A DNA stretch of 64,000 nucleotides. It comes from Bifidobacterium actinocoloniiforme DSM 22766. Lineage in GTDB: Bacteria; Actinomycetota; Actinomycetes; Actinomycetales; Bifidobacteriaceae. The notes below the pieces were generated by a model that searched no databases, was not told the origin of the DNA, and saw only the letters and a program-made list of their open reading frames with translations. The stretch spans positions 310,001 to 374,000 of the forward strand of contig NZ_CP011786.1 of the NCBI RefSeq assembly GCF_001263395.1, given 5' to 3'. The translations under genes were made by a program, and so were the position numbers. Shown one piece after another: positions 31,048-40,967 of this stretch; position 1 is the first letter of the stretch; every line of letters begins with the position of its first letter.

Positions 31048-33696
31048 ATGTGGTCAGTATCCTGGAAAATGATGAAGCGCGACGGGCGCATGCTGGTTCC
31101 CGCAGGCATCGCCATACTGGTCGGCAGCCTCTTCATCGCCGCCACCTTCCTGTTCGGCAACTCCATGGACGCGTCCGTACGCAAACAGGTGTCCTCGTCA
31201 TTCGGGGAGGCCAACTACGCCATCGCGCCCAATGCCGCTGTCAGCGACGCCGATTCGGGTGGCAAGAAGGTTAAGGACTTCCATCTTAAGGAGATCCTGG
31301 GCCTCAAGGGGGTCGAGGGCGCCAGGGCGGACGTATTCGCGCCCGTAGAGCTTTCTTCCAGCCCTGCCGATAAACACACGAATTCGGCCGGCATCGCCAT
31401 GAGTCATCCTGGTTCAATCATGCCCATGCCGATCGTTGAGGGGCGTTGGCCGCAGGGGGATTCCGAAATCGCCCTGCCTAAGCAAGCCGCCCAGCGTTTG
31501 AATCTTAAGATGGGGGACGTCGTCAGCGTAAGGCCCGCCGCAGGCGGTCCTGGTAATTCCGGCGGCGCCGGCGACCTGCGGCTCAAGCTGGTGGGGCTGA
31601 ATGAGGATACGGATGGTGCGTATTCCTACTATGGAGGCGCGAGCGTCATGGGTGAGGGTACCATGGCCCGTCTCAAGGGAGACCCCAGCCCCGTGGGCGT
31701 CGACGGCTACCAGGCTCCGTACGTCTATCTGTCCATTGATGAAGCCCAAGCGGGGCAGGCCACCCTGGAGCGGATCCGAGGGCAGCTGCCCAAGGGTTTC
31801 CAGCTGCAGACCCGTGCCGCTTTTGAGGATTCCCAAATCAAGCAGTTGAGTGGGCAGACCAATATCATGAAGACCTTCCTGCTGAGTTTCGGCGTCCTGG
31901 CGATGTTCGTGGCAGCGTTGGTCATCGCCAACACCTTCCAGGTAATGGTGGCCCGCCAACGCCGGACCTTGGCGCTCTTGCGCACGATCGGCGCCAAGAA
32001 GGGGCAGGTGAGGGCTTCGGTTCTCATGCAGTCAAGCATTCTGGGGTTGATCGCCTCTACGCTGGGCGCTGTCGGCGCCATCGGAGTCATGGCGGCGGCC
32101 CATGCCCTGGGCCTGAGACTGGGCGCCCTGACCTTGGCTGTGGTCGTGACGCCGGCGGTCATCGTGGTGCCCATCGTGTTCGGCACCGCCATGACCATGC
32201 TCGCTTCCCTCAGTTCCGCGGCGACCGCCACGCGGGTCACGCCCCTTGAGGCCCTGCGCCCGGCCGAGGTGAGTGGGAACGGCAAGAGCCGCGGGAGGAT
32301 CCGCTTCGCCCTGGCAGGCCTCATGATGGTCGTCGGCGCGGCCATGGCCGCTTGGATCGTCTACCAGGCGGTGCAGGATTCGCGTGGGGTCAAGGGCACG
32401 ATGGTGTCCGGCGATAACGCGGATGCGGCGTTGGGCATCGCTGTTGCTGGCGTGGCCTTGTTCTTCATTGGCGTCCTCCTGTGCGCCAACCGGTGGATTC
32501 CATGGATGCTCAAAGGCATTGGCTCTGCCCTGGCGCATGTCGGCCCTTCGTCCAAGGTGGCGGTGGGCAACATCTCGCGCAACCCGGCTCGTGTAGCGGC
32601 CACCGGCACGGCCCTGCTCATAGGCGTCACGCTGGTCGCCTGCCTGGGCACCGGCGCCACTTCGGCCAAGCGGACCATGGCGGCGACCCTGGACTCCCGC
32701 TATAGCGTGGACGTGGAGATCGCCTTGGAAAAGGAGGACCAGGGCAGCCTCGATAAGGTGCGTAAGGTCAAGGGCGTGAAGGCCGCCGACATCGTGCCGG
32801 TCTACCAGGGCGCCCTCGGCTCAGGAAAGACCGCCGAAAGCCATGCGGAGAAGTCGTCCATAGCCATCTTCGGCCTCAAGCCGGGCCAGTCCGAACGCCT
32901 GATGAACGCATCCCAGGAATCGCTGATGGCGGGCGGGGCGAAACTGGTGATGCCCCAGGGCCAAGTCGGAGGCAAGAACGCGCTGAAGGAAGGGGATACC
33001 GTATCGACGGTCCAAGGTAAGGATGGCGCTTACACCGCCAGCGGTCATTCCTTCCAGGTGGTGCCCGGCTCCTTCAACGGCTTGGGTGGCGACTCAGGAA
33101 TCTATGGAATCGCGCTTATCGACCAGCCCGTCGGACTGGGTGCGCCTAGCCAGTATGAGATCTGGGTCAAGGCCGATGGCGGCCAGCCGGTGGGGAGCTT
33201 TATGGAAGACATACGCGAGGCCATGAGCACGACTGCGAACGCGGCGGTCTCGGGCGGCATCGCCATGAAAGCCACCTATGAGCAGATCGTCAACATCTTC
33301 CTGCTCATCATGGTGGCCTTGTTGGCGGTGGCGGTGGTCATCGCGCTGATTGGCGTGGCCAACACGCTCTCCCTCTCGGTCATCGAGCGCACCAAGGAGT
33401 CTGCCACCTTGCGCGCCATCGGCATGACCCGCCGCCAGCTCAAGCGCTCGCTCTCAATCGAGGCCTTGCTCATCGCGGTGGGCTCCACGCTCGCCGGCCT
33501 CGTCTTGGGTACGCTGTTCGGCTGGACCGGCTCGTACATCGTTTTCCAATCCCTGGGCAAGGTCTCCCTACCCTTGGATTGGGGGATGTATGGCATGATC
33601 CTGGTGGTCGCGGTCATCGCGGCCCTGCTGGCGAGCGTCTTGCCGGCCAGGCGCGCCACCAGGACCCCGCCGGTGGAGGCCCTGGTGGAAGCCTAG
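31048..33696 (+). CDS. FtsX-like ABC permease
   Basis: The 882-aa protein has one N-terminal span, a large extracellular region (about residues 50-280), three spans (FLLSFGVLAMFVAALVIANTF onward), a second hydrophobic pair, another extracellular region (about 550-740) and three final spans (IFLLIMVALLAVAVVIALIGVANTL, then ARRATRTPPVEALVEA). This is the duplicated FtsX topology of antimicrobial-peptide or lipid exporters. ATG 31048 has GAGAGGAAGG upstream. The pair sits tail-to-tail with a two-component system, as bacitracin-type or cell-envelope stress exporters often do; a regulatory link is inferred. Confidence 0.9.
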   Translation: MWSVSWKMMKRDGRMLVPAGIAILVGSLFIAATFLFGNSMDASVRKQVSSSFGEANYAIAPNAAVSDADSGGKKVKDFHLKEILGLKGVEGARADVFAPVELSSSPADKHTNSAGIAMSHPGSIMPMPIVEGRWPQGDSEIALPKQAAQRLNLKMGDVVSVRPAAGGPGNSGGAGDLRLKLVGLNEDTDGAYSYYGGASVMGEGTMARLKGDPSPVGVDGYQAPYVYLSIDEAQAGQATLERIRGQLPKGFQLQTRAAFEDSQIKQLSGQTNIMKTFLLSFGVLAMFVAALVIANTFQVMVARQRRTLALLRTIGAKKGQVRASVLMQSSILGLIASTLGAVGAIGVMAAAHALGLRLGALTLAVVVTPAVIVVPIVFGTAMTMLASLSSAATATRVTPLEALRPAEVSGNGKSRGRIRFALAGLMMVVGAAMAAWIVYQAVQDSRGVKGTMVSGDNADAALGIAVAGVALFFIGVLLCANRWIPWMLKGIGSALAHVGPSSKVAVGNISRNPARVAATGTALLIGVTLVACLGTGATSAKRTMAATLDSRYSVDVEIALEKEDQGSLDKVRKVKGVKAADIVPVYQGALGSGKTAESHAEKSSIAIFGLKPGQSERLMNASQESLMAGGAKLVMPQGQVGGKNALKEGDTVSTVQGKDGAYTASGHSFQVVPGSFNGLGGDSGIYGIALIDQPVGLGAPSQYEIWVKADGGQPVGSFMEDIREAMSTTANAAVSGGIAMKATYEQIVNIFLLIMVALLAVAVVIALIGVANTLSLSVIERTKESATLRAIGMTRRQLKRSLSIEALLIAVGSTLAGLVLGTLFGWTGSYIVFQSLGKVSLPLDWGMYGMILVVAVIAALLASVLPARRATRTPPVEALVEA

Positions 33697-33734
33697 GGGA
33701 AGAAGGGGCTGCAAGCTCACTGGAGGTAAGGCTC

Positions 33735-33772
33735 GGGGGCGGTATCCGGCATCAGCATCGGATACCGCCCCC
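33735..33772. terminator. Bidirectional terminator between exporter and response regulator
   Basis: GGGGGCGGTATCCG (33735-33748) and CGGATACCGCCCCC (33759-33772) form a perfect 14-bp stem between convergent genes. Confidence 0.8.
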
Positions 33773-33838
33773 AAGCCCTTACTTGGGTTGGCCGGGCTTA
33801 TTTCCAAGCGCGCCCGGCCCGCTTGCCGCCCGCCGCCC

Positions 33839-34666
33839 TCAGACCAGGTGGTTGTCATAGGCGAAGACCACGGCCTGGACCCGGTCCCGGGCGTGGATCT
33901 TCTGCAGGATGTGCGCCACATGCGTCTTTACCGTGGGCAGGGAGATGAAGAGCTGGTTGGCTATCTCCTGGTTGGATAGGCCATGGGCGATCTCCGCCAA
34001 TACTTCCAGTTCGCGCTCGGTGAGCTCGTTGAGTTCAGGGTCCCGGTAATCGCTGGAGGGAGCGTAGCCGGTCCGGCCAGTGACGGATTGCCTTTTGGGG
34101 CTCTGTGGGTCGAATCCAGCGCTGTCGTACGCGCCCTGGGCCATGCGCTCGATCAAACGTTTTGTGGCTGATGGGGCAATGATGGCGTTGCCCTGGTGGA
34201 CGGTGCGGATGGAGGCCAGCAGGGTCTCAGGCTCGGTGTCCTTGAGCAGGAAGCCTGAGGCGCCCGCCTGGATGGCGGCCATCACGTATTCATCCAAGTC
34301 GAAGGTGGTCAGGATGATCACCCGGGTCAACCTGCGGCAAGGGTCATCGCCCATCGACGCTGGGGACGGCGTCAGTTGGCAGATGCGCTTGGTGGCTTCA
34401 AGGCCGTCCATGCCCGGCATGCGCACGTCCATCAGGACCACGTCCGGTGTGAGGCGCTGGACTAAGTCCACCGCCTGCTCGCCCTGGGACGCCTGCCCCA
34501 CCACTTCCATGTCGTCCTGGGATCCGATGACCATGGCGAAACCGGCCCGCACCAGATCCTGATCGTCGGCTATGGCCACCCGAATCGGTCCGCTTGCCCC
34601 TCGTCCGCCCACGTTCAAGCCCACTTCCACCTTGGTTTCCTCGCTGTCCATGCTAGACGAGCGCAT
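33839..34666 (-). CDS. NarL/LuxR-type response regulator
   Basis: The 275-aa protein has a receiver domain (VAIADDQDLVRAGFAMVIG, phospho-Asp in VVLMDVRMPGMDG, Thr and Lys in ILTTFD and LLKD) and a C-terminal LuxR HTH (LTERELEVLAEIAHGLSNQEIANQLFIS, VKTHVAHILQKIHARDR). An insert (SPASMGDDPCRRL) lies between the receiver helix 3 and strand 4, and a long linker (about 165-210) precedes the HTH. It is preceded by the tandem histidine kinase and probably controls the adjacent exporter. Confidence 0.92.
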   Translation of the reverse strand: MRSSSMDSEETKVEVGLNVGGRGASGPIRVAIADDQDLVRAGFAMVIGSQDDMEVVGQASQGEQAVDLVQRLTPDVVLMDVRMPGMDGLEATKRICQLTPSPASMGDDPCRRLTRVIILTTFDLDEYVMAAIQAGASGFLLKDTEPETLLASIRTVHQGNAIIAPSATKRLIERMAQGAYDSAGFDPQSPKRQSVTGRTGYAPSSDYRDPELNELTERELEVLAEIAHGLSNQEIANQLFISLPTVKTHVAHILQKIHARDRVQAVVFAYDNHLV

Positions 34667-34734
34667 CTACAGCCAGACCCCTCCCACGGCATGATTCACG
34701 CAGCTCCCTGGCCGCCCGCCTCCAGAGTCAGGCC

Positions 34735-37287
34735 TCAGGAGGATTCGACGGGATGGAGTCGGAGGGCGGGCTCATTCTCTTTGGATTCCTGGCTCGCGTC
34801 GGAGCTGCTGGTCTGGCGTAGGATGTCCAAAAGCTGGCGCATGCGGGCCAGAGCGGCCCGGCCCGCACGGCCGATTTCCTCAAAGGCCTGGTCAATGGCT
34901 TCAGGGCTGACACCGGAACCCTGGCCATCCGCTTTTCGGATCATGGCGATACCAGCGTTGGCCCGGCCAATCACCTGGCTCAGGGTGGTGGCCACCTCCG
35001 CTTGGATTTGCGCGCCGATGCGGGCCCGCTCGGCGTTGGCGGCCAGTCTGCGCCGCTGGGCCTCGCCCTGCAGGAGCGCCTCCTGCCGTTCCCGCTGCAA
35101 AATCAGGCTGGAGCCGGACGCCCGCCGCCACAGCCCCAGTACCAGGGCGCAGGCGCAGGTGATCGCAGTGGTCGCGAGCAGCGCCGCCGCCACCTCGCTG
35201 GGCGAGCCGTTGACGGCCGCGCGCGGCCCGGAGCGGTCCCCCAAGACCCAAGCGAGGATGCTGGGGGAGCTGTACCGGACCTCGCAGCGCAGGCGTACGA
35301 ACAGCAGCACCAGGTCGGCTACCAGGGTCGCCGGCACCCACAGCCGCGTCTTGCCTCGCCCATAAGCCGCCACTGAATAGATGGAGACCAGGACCAGTGT
35401 GTTGGCCGTCGCGATCCAAGGCACGGCCAGCAGCTCGAGAGTGGCGACCGAGGCTACCAGCGCGGCGCTCGCATTAGGCAGCCGGCGGCGCACCACTAGC
35501 GGCAGACTGATGCAGACGGTCTCGATGATGGCCGCGGGCAGGGGGATGTACCGGCCCGGGGAGTCCAGATTGGCGTCGAGTGTGAAGTAGGTGGCGTTGG
35601 AGGCGGTCAGCAACAGCAGCAGGGGCAGGATCAGCAGACCGTCCACCAATAGGTAGTGCTCGGCGGTCCAAGCGGACAGCCGTTCGATGCGGTTACGGCT
35701 CTCGCCGGGCCCCCGCTCCAAATCGCCCTTATCCGCGACCAATCCCGTGACTTCCACGGGCTCGTCCGTCCGCCTATCGGTGCCATCGTGAGCGCTCGTG
35801 GCCATGCTTCCGCCTGATCCCAGGGGTATGGTCACGTCCACGCTGAACCCGCCAGCCGGACGGGGGCCGGCCAGCATCCGTCCGCCCAGGGCTTCCACCC
35901 GCTCGCTCATGCCGATTAGGCCATACCCCTGGTGGTCCCCGGTTTCAAGAGCGTCGGCCGCGCCCCGCCCGTCGTCGCGAGCCACGAGCCTCAGGCCGTC
36001 CGAGGACCAATGTTCGCTGATTTGCGCCCGCGCGCGAGGACCGGCGTGCTTTCGGATGTTCGACAGCGCCTCCTGCACGCAGCGGTAGGCCGCTAGCGAT
36101 GCCTTCGCGCCCAGCTTGTCCGGCTCCGGCTTGCCTTCTACGGTCCGTTCCAGGGTCAGACCGGGGCTGGCTTGCCGGGCTTGGCGCACCAAATCGTCAA
36201 TGCCGTCGTAGTACTCAGCGGCATTGATTTCGGACCCGTCCCCGCTTGCCGGCCTTCGATCGTGGGATTGCCCTGCGGTATGGCCGCGCCTGCCACCACC
36301 GGTCGTCGCGGCCGTCCGCGTATGCGCGCCCGTACCCGTGCGGGCATCGCTGTCCGGCGCGGACGGCGTATCCTCTTGCCCGTCGTCGGTGAAACTGCCG
36401 AAGAGTCGATTCATGTCGTGTAAGGCCCGCCCGGCCTCCTGACGGATCGTTCCCATCACCCGCAGGGCTAGTGCAGGATCCCGTGTCCCCGCGTACCGTC
36501 CGGCGTCGGATTGCACAATCACGATTGACAGCGTGTGCGCCACCAGATCGTGCATATCGCGGGCTATGCGCGCCCGCTCGGCTGAGGCCGCCAAGCGCGC
36601 CTGCTCCCGCTGCCGGTACTCTATGGCCGCATTGCGCTCACGCATGGCCGTCAGCGCCTGCTTGCGCGATCGATCCCAAAAAGCCAGGAAAACCACCAGG
36701 AGCAGCAGCAGGGCTAAGGAGAGCAGGCCGAGCCCCAGGTTCAGCGCTATCTGGGGGCCGCAGGCCCAGATGGATTCTCCCGGCTTGGTCTGGCACACGG
36801 GGGTCCGCGCTTGCCCTTCCGCGGGCGAGGCCGGTCGCGAGCCCAACCGGGAGAGCGGCCCCAAGTTGTTGACCGTGGCGTAGAGCACGGATTCCAGGGT
36901 CACCAGCGCCGCGGCCAGGATCACGTACCGTCTGCTGCGCCGCCGGTCCCCGTAGACCAGGGCGGAGTAGAGCATGATGAGTCCGGTCGCGTCGGCTGGG
37001 ATGAGCGTGGGCCCTACTGCCAGCTGCGCCAGGACGATACAGACGAAGATGTTGGCCGCCAGGTCCGGTCGGCTCCGGCGGATGACCAGGGGCAGCACCA
37101 GCAGCAGGCCGAACAGAATCGCTACTGGTCGGCTGGTGGGGGCAAGGAAGCCGTCGCCCATGATTGGTGAGGCCGCGAAGAGTAAGGACAGGAAGATGAC
37201 GGCCAGGGCCAGCAGGCCGTCCCGGGCCAGCAGGTGGGACCGCCACCAGGACACCAAACTGCTGCACCATGCCTTCGCTGTGTTCAT
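34735..37287 (-). CDS. Tandem sensor histidine kinase with a degenerate second half
   Basis: The 850-aa protein is two HisKA_3-type sensors in one chain. The first has several membrane spans (to about residue 215), DHp box ERARIARDMHDLVAHTLSIV with the phospho-His, and an ATPase domain (ALSNIRKHAG, DDGRGA, GYGLIGMSERVEALGG). After a linker the second half repeats membrane spans (about 555-720) and a DHp-like box ERARIGAQIQAEVATTLSQV in which the His-Asp is Gln-Ala and no ATPase domain follows. The second unit thus looks like a sensor or dimerisation module. It pairs with the response regulator 68 nt downstream. Confidence 0.9.
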   Translation of the reverse strand: MNTAKAWCSSLVSWWRSHLLARDGLLALAVIFLSLLFAASPIMGDGFLAPTSRPVAILFGLLLVLPLVIRRSRPDLAANIFVCIVLAQLAVGPTLIPADATGLIMLYSALVYGDRRRSRRYVILAAALVTLESVLYATVNNLGPLSRLGSRPASPAEGQARTPVCQTKPGESIWACGPQIALNLGLGLLSLALLLLLVVFLAFWDRSRKQALTAMRERNAAIEYRQREQARLAASAERARIARDMHDLVAHTLSIVIVQSDAGRYAGTRDPALALRVMGTIRQEAGRALHDMNRLFGSFTDDGQEDTPSAPDSDARTGTGAHTRTAATTGGGRRGHTAGQSHDRRPASGDGSEINAAEYYDGIDDLVRQARQASPGLTLERTVEGKPEPDKLGAKASLAAYRCVQEALSNIRKHAGPRARAQISEHWSSDGLRLVARDDGRGAADALETGDHQGYGLIGMSERVEALGGRMLAGPRPAGGFSVDVTIPLGSGGSMATSAHDGTDRRTDEPVEVTGLVADKGDLERGPGESRNRIERLSAWTAEHYLLVDGLLILPLLLLLTASNATYFTLDANLDSPGRYIPLPAAIIETVCISLPLVVRRRLPNASAALVASVATLELLAVPWIATANTLVLVSIYSVAAYGRGKTRLWVPATLVADLVLLFVRLRCEVRYSSPSILAWVLGDRSGPRAAVNGSPSEVAAALLATTAITCACALVLGLWRRASGSSLILQRERQEALLQGEAQRRRLAANAERARIGAQIQAEVATTLSQVIGRANAGIAMIRKADGQGSGVSPEAIDQAFEEIGRAGRAALARMRQLLDILRQTSSSDASQESKENEPALRLHPVESS

Positions 37288-37468
37288 AGGCCCAGCCTAG
37301 CCTCCTGCGCCACCGCCCACCCTCGGTCCAGAGGATGATTCCAGGACCCGCCGCCGTGGGCGGGAGGCGTAATACTGCGCGAATACTATACGTACTACCC
37401 TGAGGTAGACGGTGCGGGGCATCCGGCAAGGTGCGTACGCGAGACGGGCAAGGCAGTAAAGGGGGGAT

Positions 37469-38815
37469 ATGACACGCTTGGCTTCCTATTACGCGGCCGG
37501 CATGCAGGTCGAGGAGGGCTCGCTCCAGGTGCCGTTGGATTGGACGGGCCACACTCCGGGCGCCGATTTGGGTCCAGGCCCCAGGATCGGCGTCTTCTAT
37601 CGTGTGCTGACCGACCCCGAGCGCACTCACGAGGACCTGCCGCTCCTGGTGTACCTCCAAGGAGGTCCTGGTGCCCCCGCCCCCCGCCCGCTGAGCCAAG
37701 ACGACGACCCGTGGATCGGCGCGGCCCTCAAACGCTTCCGCGTGGTCCTGCCCGACCAGCGGGGGACCGGCCGCTCCAGTCCGGTGGACGCCAGCTCATT
37801 CGCCGCGCTTGGCGGACCGGAGGAACAAGCGGCATACCTGCGCTTGTTCCTGGCCGACTCGATCGTGCGCGACTTCGAGCACATGCGCCTGACCGAGTTT
37901 GGCGGTCGGCGCTGGGTGTCGCTCGGCCAGTCCTATGGCGGTTTCCTGACGCTGGCCTATCTCTCGGCCTTCCCCCAGGGCTTGGCGGCCTGCTTCACCA
38001 CAGGCGGGATACCGCATGTGCCTGCGTCGGCGCGCGAGGTCTACGAGCACACCTTCCCGCGCATGGCGGCCAAAAGCCGGGAGTTCTACGAGCGTTATCC
38101 GCAGGACGTCGAACGGGTGGCGGCTATCGCGGACCGGCTGGCTGACGGTGGCGTGACCCTGCCCAGCGGCGACCCGCTCACGGTCGAGCGCTTCCAGACC
38201 CTGGGCGCCGACTTAGGCAAGAAGCCGGCCTTCGAGCGTCTCCACTGGCTCCTGGACACGGCCTTCCCCGACGGTGACGGCAGCCTATCCGCAGCTCGTT
38301 CGGCCCGCCTGTCTGACACCTTCCTGGCGGGCGTGGAAGAGGCCACTGCCTCAACCCCGCTCTACTGGCCATTGCAGGAGTTCATTTACGCGGACGGCGA
38401 GTGCGGGCCGGTCGGATGGGCCGCCCAGCAGGTGCGCGACCAGAGCCCGGAATTCGGGGTCGGCGCTCGCCCCCTCTTGTTCACAGGCGAGGCCATCTTC
38501 CCCTGGATGTTCGAACAGGAACGGGCGCTGCGCCCCTTCCGCCAGGCGGTCCAGCTGCTGATGGGGGAGGGCTCCTGGCCGAGGGTGTATGACGCCGCTC
38601 AGTTGGAGGTCAACGAGGTGCCTCTCCAGGCGGCGGTCTACTACAACGACATGTATGTGGACCGTGAGCTTCAGCTGGACACCCTTTCACGGCTGGGTAA
38701 TTCGCACGCCTGGATCACTAGCGAGTACGAGCACGACGGCCTGCACCAGTCCGGCATGTTCAGCAAGCTGTTGCGGCTGGCCTTGGAGCGTGGCGACTTG
38801 GAAGGCGTGCTGTAG
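37469..38815 (+). CDS. pip: Prolyl iminopeptidase-like alpha/beta hydrolase
   Basis: The 448-aa protein has the family motifs LVYLQGGPGAPAP (oxyanion HGGPG type), VLPDQRGTGRSSPV, and the nucleophile elbow VSLGQSYGGF, with a late His in EYEHDGLHQSGMF. These fit proline iminopeptidases (peptidase S33), which release N-terminal proline from peptides in the cytoplasm. ATG 37469 follows GGGGG-type spacing (AAAGGGGGGAT). It precedes proC by 102 nt, so peptide-derived proline and proline synthesis genes are neighbours. Confidence 0.85.
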   Translation: MTRLASYYAAGMQVEEGSLQVPLDWTGHTPGADLGPGPRIGVFYRVLTDPERTHEDLPLLVYLQGGPGAPAPRPLSQDDDPWIGAALKRFRVVLPDQRGTGRSSPVDASSFAALGGPEEQAAYLRLFLADSIVRDFEHMRLTEFGGRRWVSLGQSYGGFLTLAYLSAFPQGLAACFTTGGIPHVPASAREVYEHTFPRMAAKSREFYERYPQDVERVAAIADRLADGGVTLPSGDPLTVERFQTLGADLGKKPAFERLHWLLDTAFPDGDGSLSAARSARLSDTFLAGVEEATASTPLYWPLQEFIYADGECGPVGWAAQQVRDQSPEFGVGARPLLFTGEAIFPWMFEQERALRPFRQAVQLLMGEGSWPRVYDAAQLEVNEVPLQAAVYYNDMYVDRELQLDTLSRLGNSHAWITSEYEHDGLHQSGMFSKLLRLALERGDLEGVL

Positions 38816-38917
38816 GCCTCGACGGGCGCTCCTGCGCCGGCGCGTTAGGATTGGACGGGTATGAACGACTGGAGGGCGCGCGGATCAGGCGGGCCCGTTG
38901 AGAGCTGAGGGATGGAT

Positions 38918-39718
38918 ATGGCAAGCTCGAACGTGACGATTGGTTTCATCGGTTATGGCAACATGGCCCAGGCCATCGCCCAGGGGTTGGTCGGCGCCGG
39001 CGTGATTGATGGCTCGCAGGTCGTGGCGACCACCCCGCATTTCGGCAGCCTGCAGGCAGCGGCCGAGCGCATCGGCGCCCGTCCGGTGCGCACCGCCGCT
39101 GAGGTGGTGCAAGCTTCGGATATTGTCGTCGTGGCGGTCAAACCCAAGCAGGTGGAGGACGCGCTGGCCCCGATCGTCGACGACCTGGACGAGGATGGCC
39201 GCTTCGTGCTCTCGATTGTGGGCGGCTACACCTACTCCTGGTATCAGGACGTGCTCAAGGCCGACACCCACTTGATTTGCGCAGTGCCGAACACGCCGAT
39301 AGCCGTGGGTAAGGGCATTCTAGCCACTGAGACCACCCATAGCCTGACCGCCGAACAGTACCGGACGTTCAAGGATGTGTTCGGGCCAGTGGCCTTGATC
39401 GAGGAGGTGCCCACCGATCAGCTGGGCATCGCCACGACCGTTGCCGGTTGCGCGCCCGCCTTCACCGCCATGTACATGGAGGCTCTGGCCGACGCCGGCG
39501 TTAAGCATGGCCTTTCCCGCCTGTCCGCTTACCGGCTGGCCGCCCAGATGGTGGAGGGGACCGGCGCCCTCTACCTGGCCACCGGCACCAATCCCGGCGC
39601 CATGAAAGACCAGGTCACCTCGCCTGGCGGCACCACCATCAAAGGCGTGGCCGCCTTGGAGAAGGACGGTTTCCGGGGCGCGGTCATCGATGCCGTGGAC
39701 GCCATCGAAGGCGAATAA
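38918..39718 (+). CDS. proC: Pyrroline-5-carboxylate reductase
   Basis: The 266-aa enzyme has the NAD(P)H-binding TIGFIGYGNMAQAIAQGL, VVVAVKPKQV, AVPNTPIAVGKG, and the C-terminal dimer domain signature VTSPGGTTIKGVAALEKDGFRGAV. It performs the last step of proline synthesis. ATG 38918 is preferred over ATG 38912 because the GAGGG ribosome site is better spaced. Confidence 0.93.
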   Translation: MASSNVTIGFIGYGNMAQAIAQGLVGAGVIDGSQVVATTPHFGSLQAAAERIGARPVRTAAEVVQASDIVVVAVKPKQVEDALAPIVDDLDEDGRFVLSIVGGYTYSWYQDVLKADTHLICAVPNTPIAVGKGILATETTHSLTAEQYRTFKDVFGPVALIEEVPTDQLGIATTVAGCAPAFTAMYMEALADAGVKHGLSRLSAYRLAAQMVEGTGALYLATGTNPGAMKDQVTSPGGTTIKGVAALEKDGFRGAVIDAVDAIEGE

Positions 39719-39775
39719 GCCGAAACCCGCCCGCCGTGCCCCGTATAAGTCATATGTGCGAATAGACTGGGAGTC

Positions 39776-40864
39776 ATGTCTCTTACCATCGGAATCGTCG
39801 GCCTGCCCAATGTGGGCAAGTCCACGCTCTTTAACGCCCTGACCCGTAACAACGTGCTGGCGGAGAACTACCCCTTCGCCACCATCGAGCCCAACACCGG
39901 CATCGTGCCCCTGCCCGACGCCCGCCTGCCCAAGCTGGCCGAACTGGTGCATTCCAATAAAATCGTGCCCGCGACCGTTACGTTCGTGGACATCGCCGGC
40001 ATCGTCAAGGGGGCCTCAGAGGGCGAGGGCCTGGGTAACCAGTTCCTGGCCAACATCCGCGAGGCGGACGCCATCTGCGAGGTCGTGCGCGCCTTCGAGG
40101 ACGACGACATCGTGCACGTCAACGGCCATGTGGACCCGTCCGACGACATCGAGACCATCAACACCGAGCTCGTCCTGGCCGACATGCAGACCATCGAGAA
40201 CGCCCTGCCCAAGCTGGAGAAGGACCTGCGCGGCGGCAAGATCGAGCAGTCCTACCTGGACGCGGTCAAGCACGCCCAGCAGATCCTAGGCGAGGGCGAG
40301 ACCATCGACCACGCGGCCGCCGCCGGCAAGATCGACAAGGCCGACATCTACGATTTGCATCTGATGACCGCCAAGCCCTTCATCTACGTGTTCAACCTGG
40401 ACGACGACGAGTTGCAGAACACGGACATGCAGGCCAAGCTGGCGGCTTCAGTGGCTCCGGCCCAGGCCATCTTCCTCAACGCCCAGTTCGAGGCCGACCT
40501 GACCGAGCTGGACGAGGCCGACGCCCGCGAAATGCTGACCGACGCCGGCCTCAAGGAGTCCGGCCTGGATCAGCTGGCCCGTGTGGGCTTCGACGTGCTG
40601 GGCCTGCAGACCTTCCTGACCGCCGGTGAGAAGGAAGTGCGCGCCTGGCAGATCCACCAAGGTTGGACAGCCCCCCAGGCCGCTGGCGTCATCCACTCCG
40701 ACTTCGAAAAGGGCTTCATCAAAGCCGACATCGTCTCCTACGACGACTTCGTGGCCGCAGAGGGCTCGATGTCCGCGATCAAGGAGGAAGGCAAGCTGCG
40801 CCAAGAGGGCCGTGATTACGTGATGCAGCCTGGCGACATCGTCGAATTCAAGTTCAATGTGTGA
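39776..40864 (+). CDS. ychF: Ribosome-binding ATPase YchF/OLA1
   Basis: The 362-aa P-loop protein has GIVGLPNVGKSTLFNALT, the switch VDIAGIVKGASEGEGLGNQFL, the NLDD variant in the position of NKxD (typical of YchF, which prefers ATP), the central coiled coil, and the C-terminal TGS domain (FLTAGEKEVRAWQIHQGWTA... DYVMQPGDIVEFKFNV). It binds ribosomes and modulates translation and stress responses. Full-length and canonical. Confidence 0.95.
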   Translation: MSLTIGIVGLPNVGKSTLFNALTRNNVLAENYPFATIEPNTGIVPLPDARLPKLAELVHSNKIVPATVTFVDIAGIVKGASEGEGLGNQFLANIREADAICEVVRAFEDDDIVHVNGHVDPSDDIETINTELVLADMQTIENALPKLEKDLRGGKIEQSYLDAVKHAQQILGEGETIDHAAAAGKIDKADIYDLHLMTAKPFIYVFNLDDDELQNTDMQAKLAASVAPAQAIFLNAQFEADLTELDEADAREMLTDAGLKESGLDQLARVGFDVLGLQTFLTAGEKEVRAWQIHQGWTAPQAAGVIHSDFEKGFIKADIVSYDDFVAAEGSMSAIKEEGKLRQEGRDYVMQPGDIVEFKFNV

Positions 40865-40898
40865 GGTGAGGGGTGCGAACTTCACACTCCGAACCAAA

Positions 40899-40945
40899 AG
40901 GGGTAGGCCCCGTTGTCGGCGTCGCCGGTAGCGGGGCCTACCCTT
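40899..40945. terminator. Bidirectional terminator
   Basis: GGGTAGGCCCCG (40901-40912) and CGGGGCCTACCC (40932-40943) pair perfectly, with flanking AAAAG and CTTAT, between the convergent ychF and SDR-like genes. Confidence 0.8.
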
Positions 40946-40967
40946 ATGCGGATGCCAGTCTGCCTGC

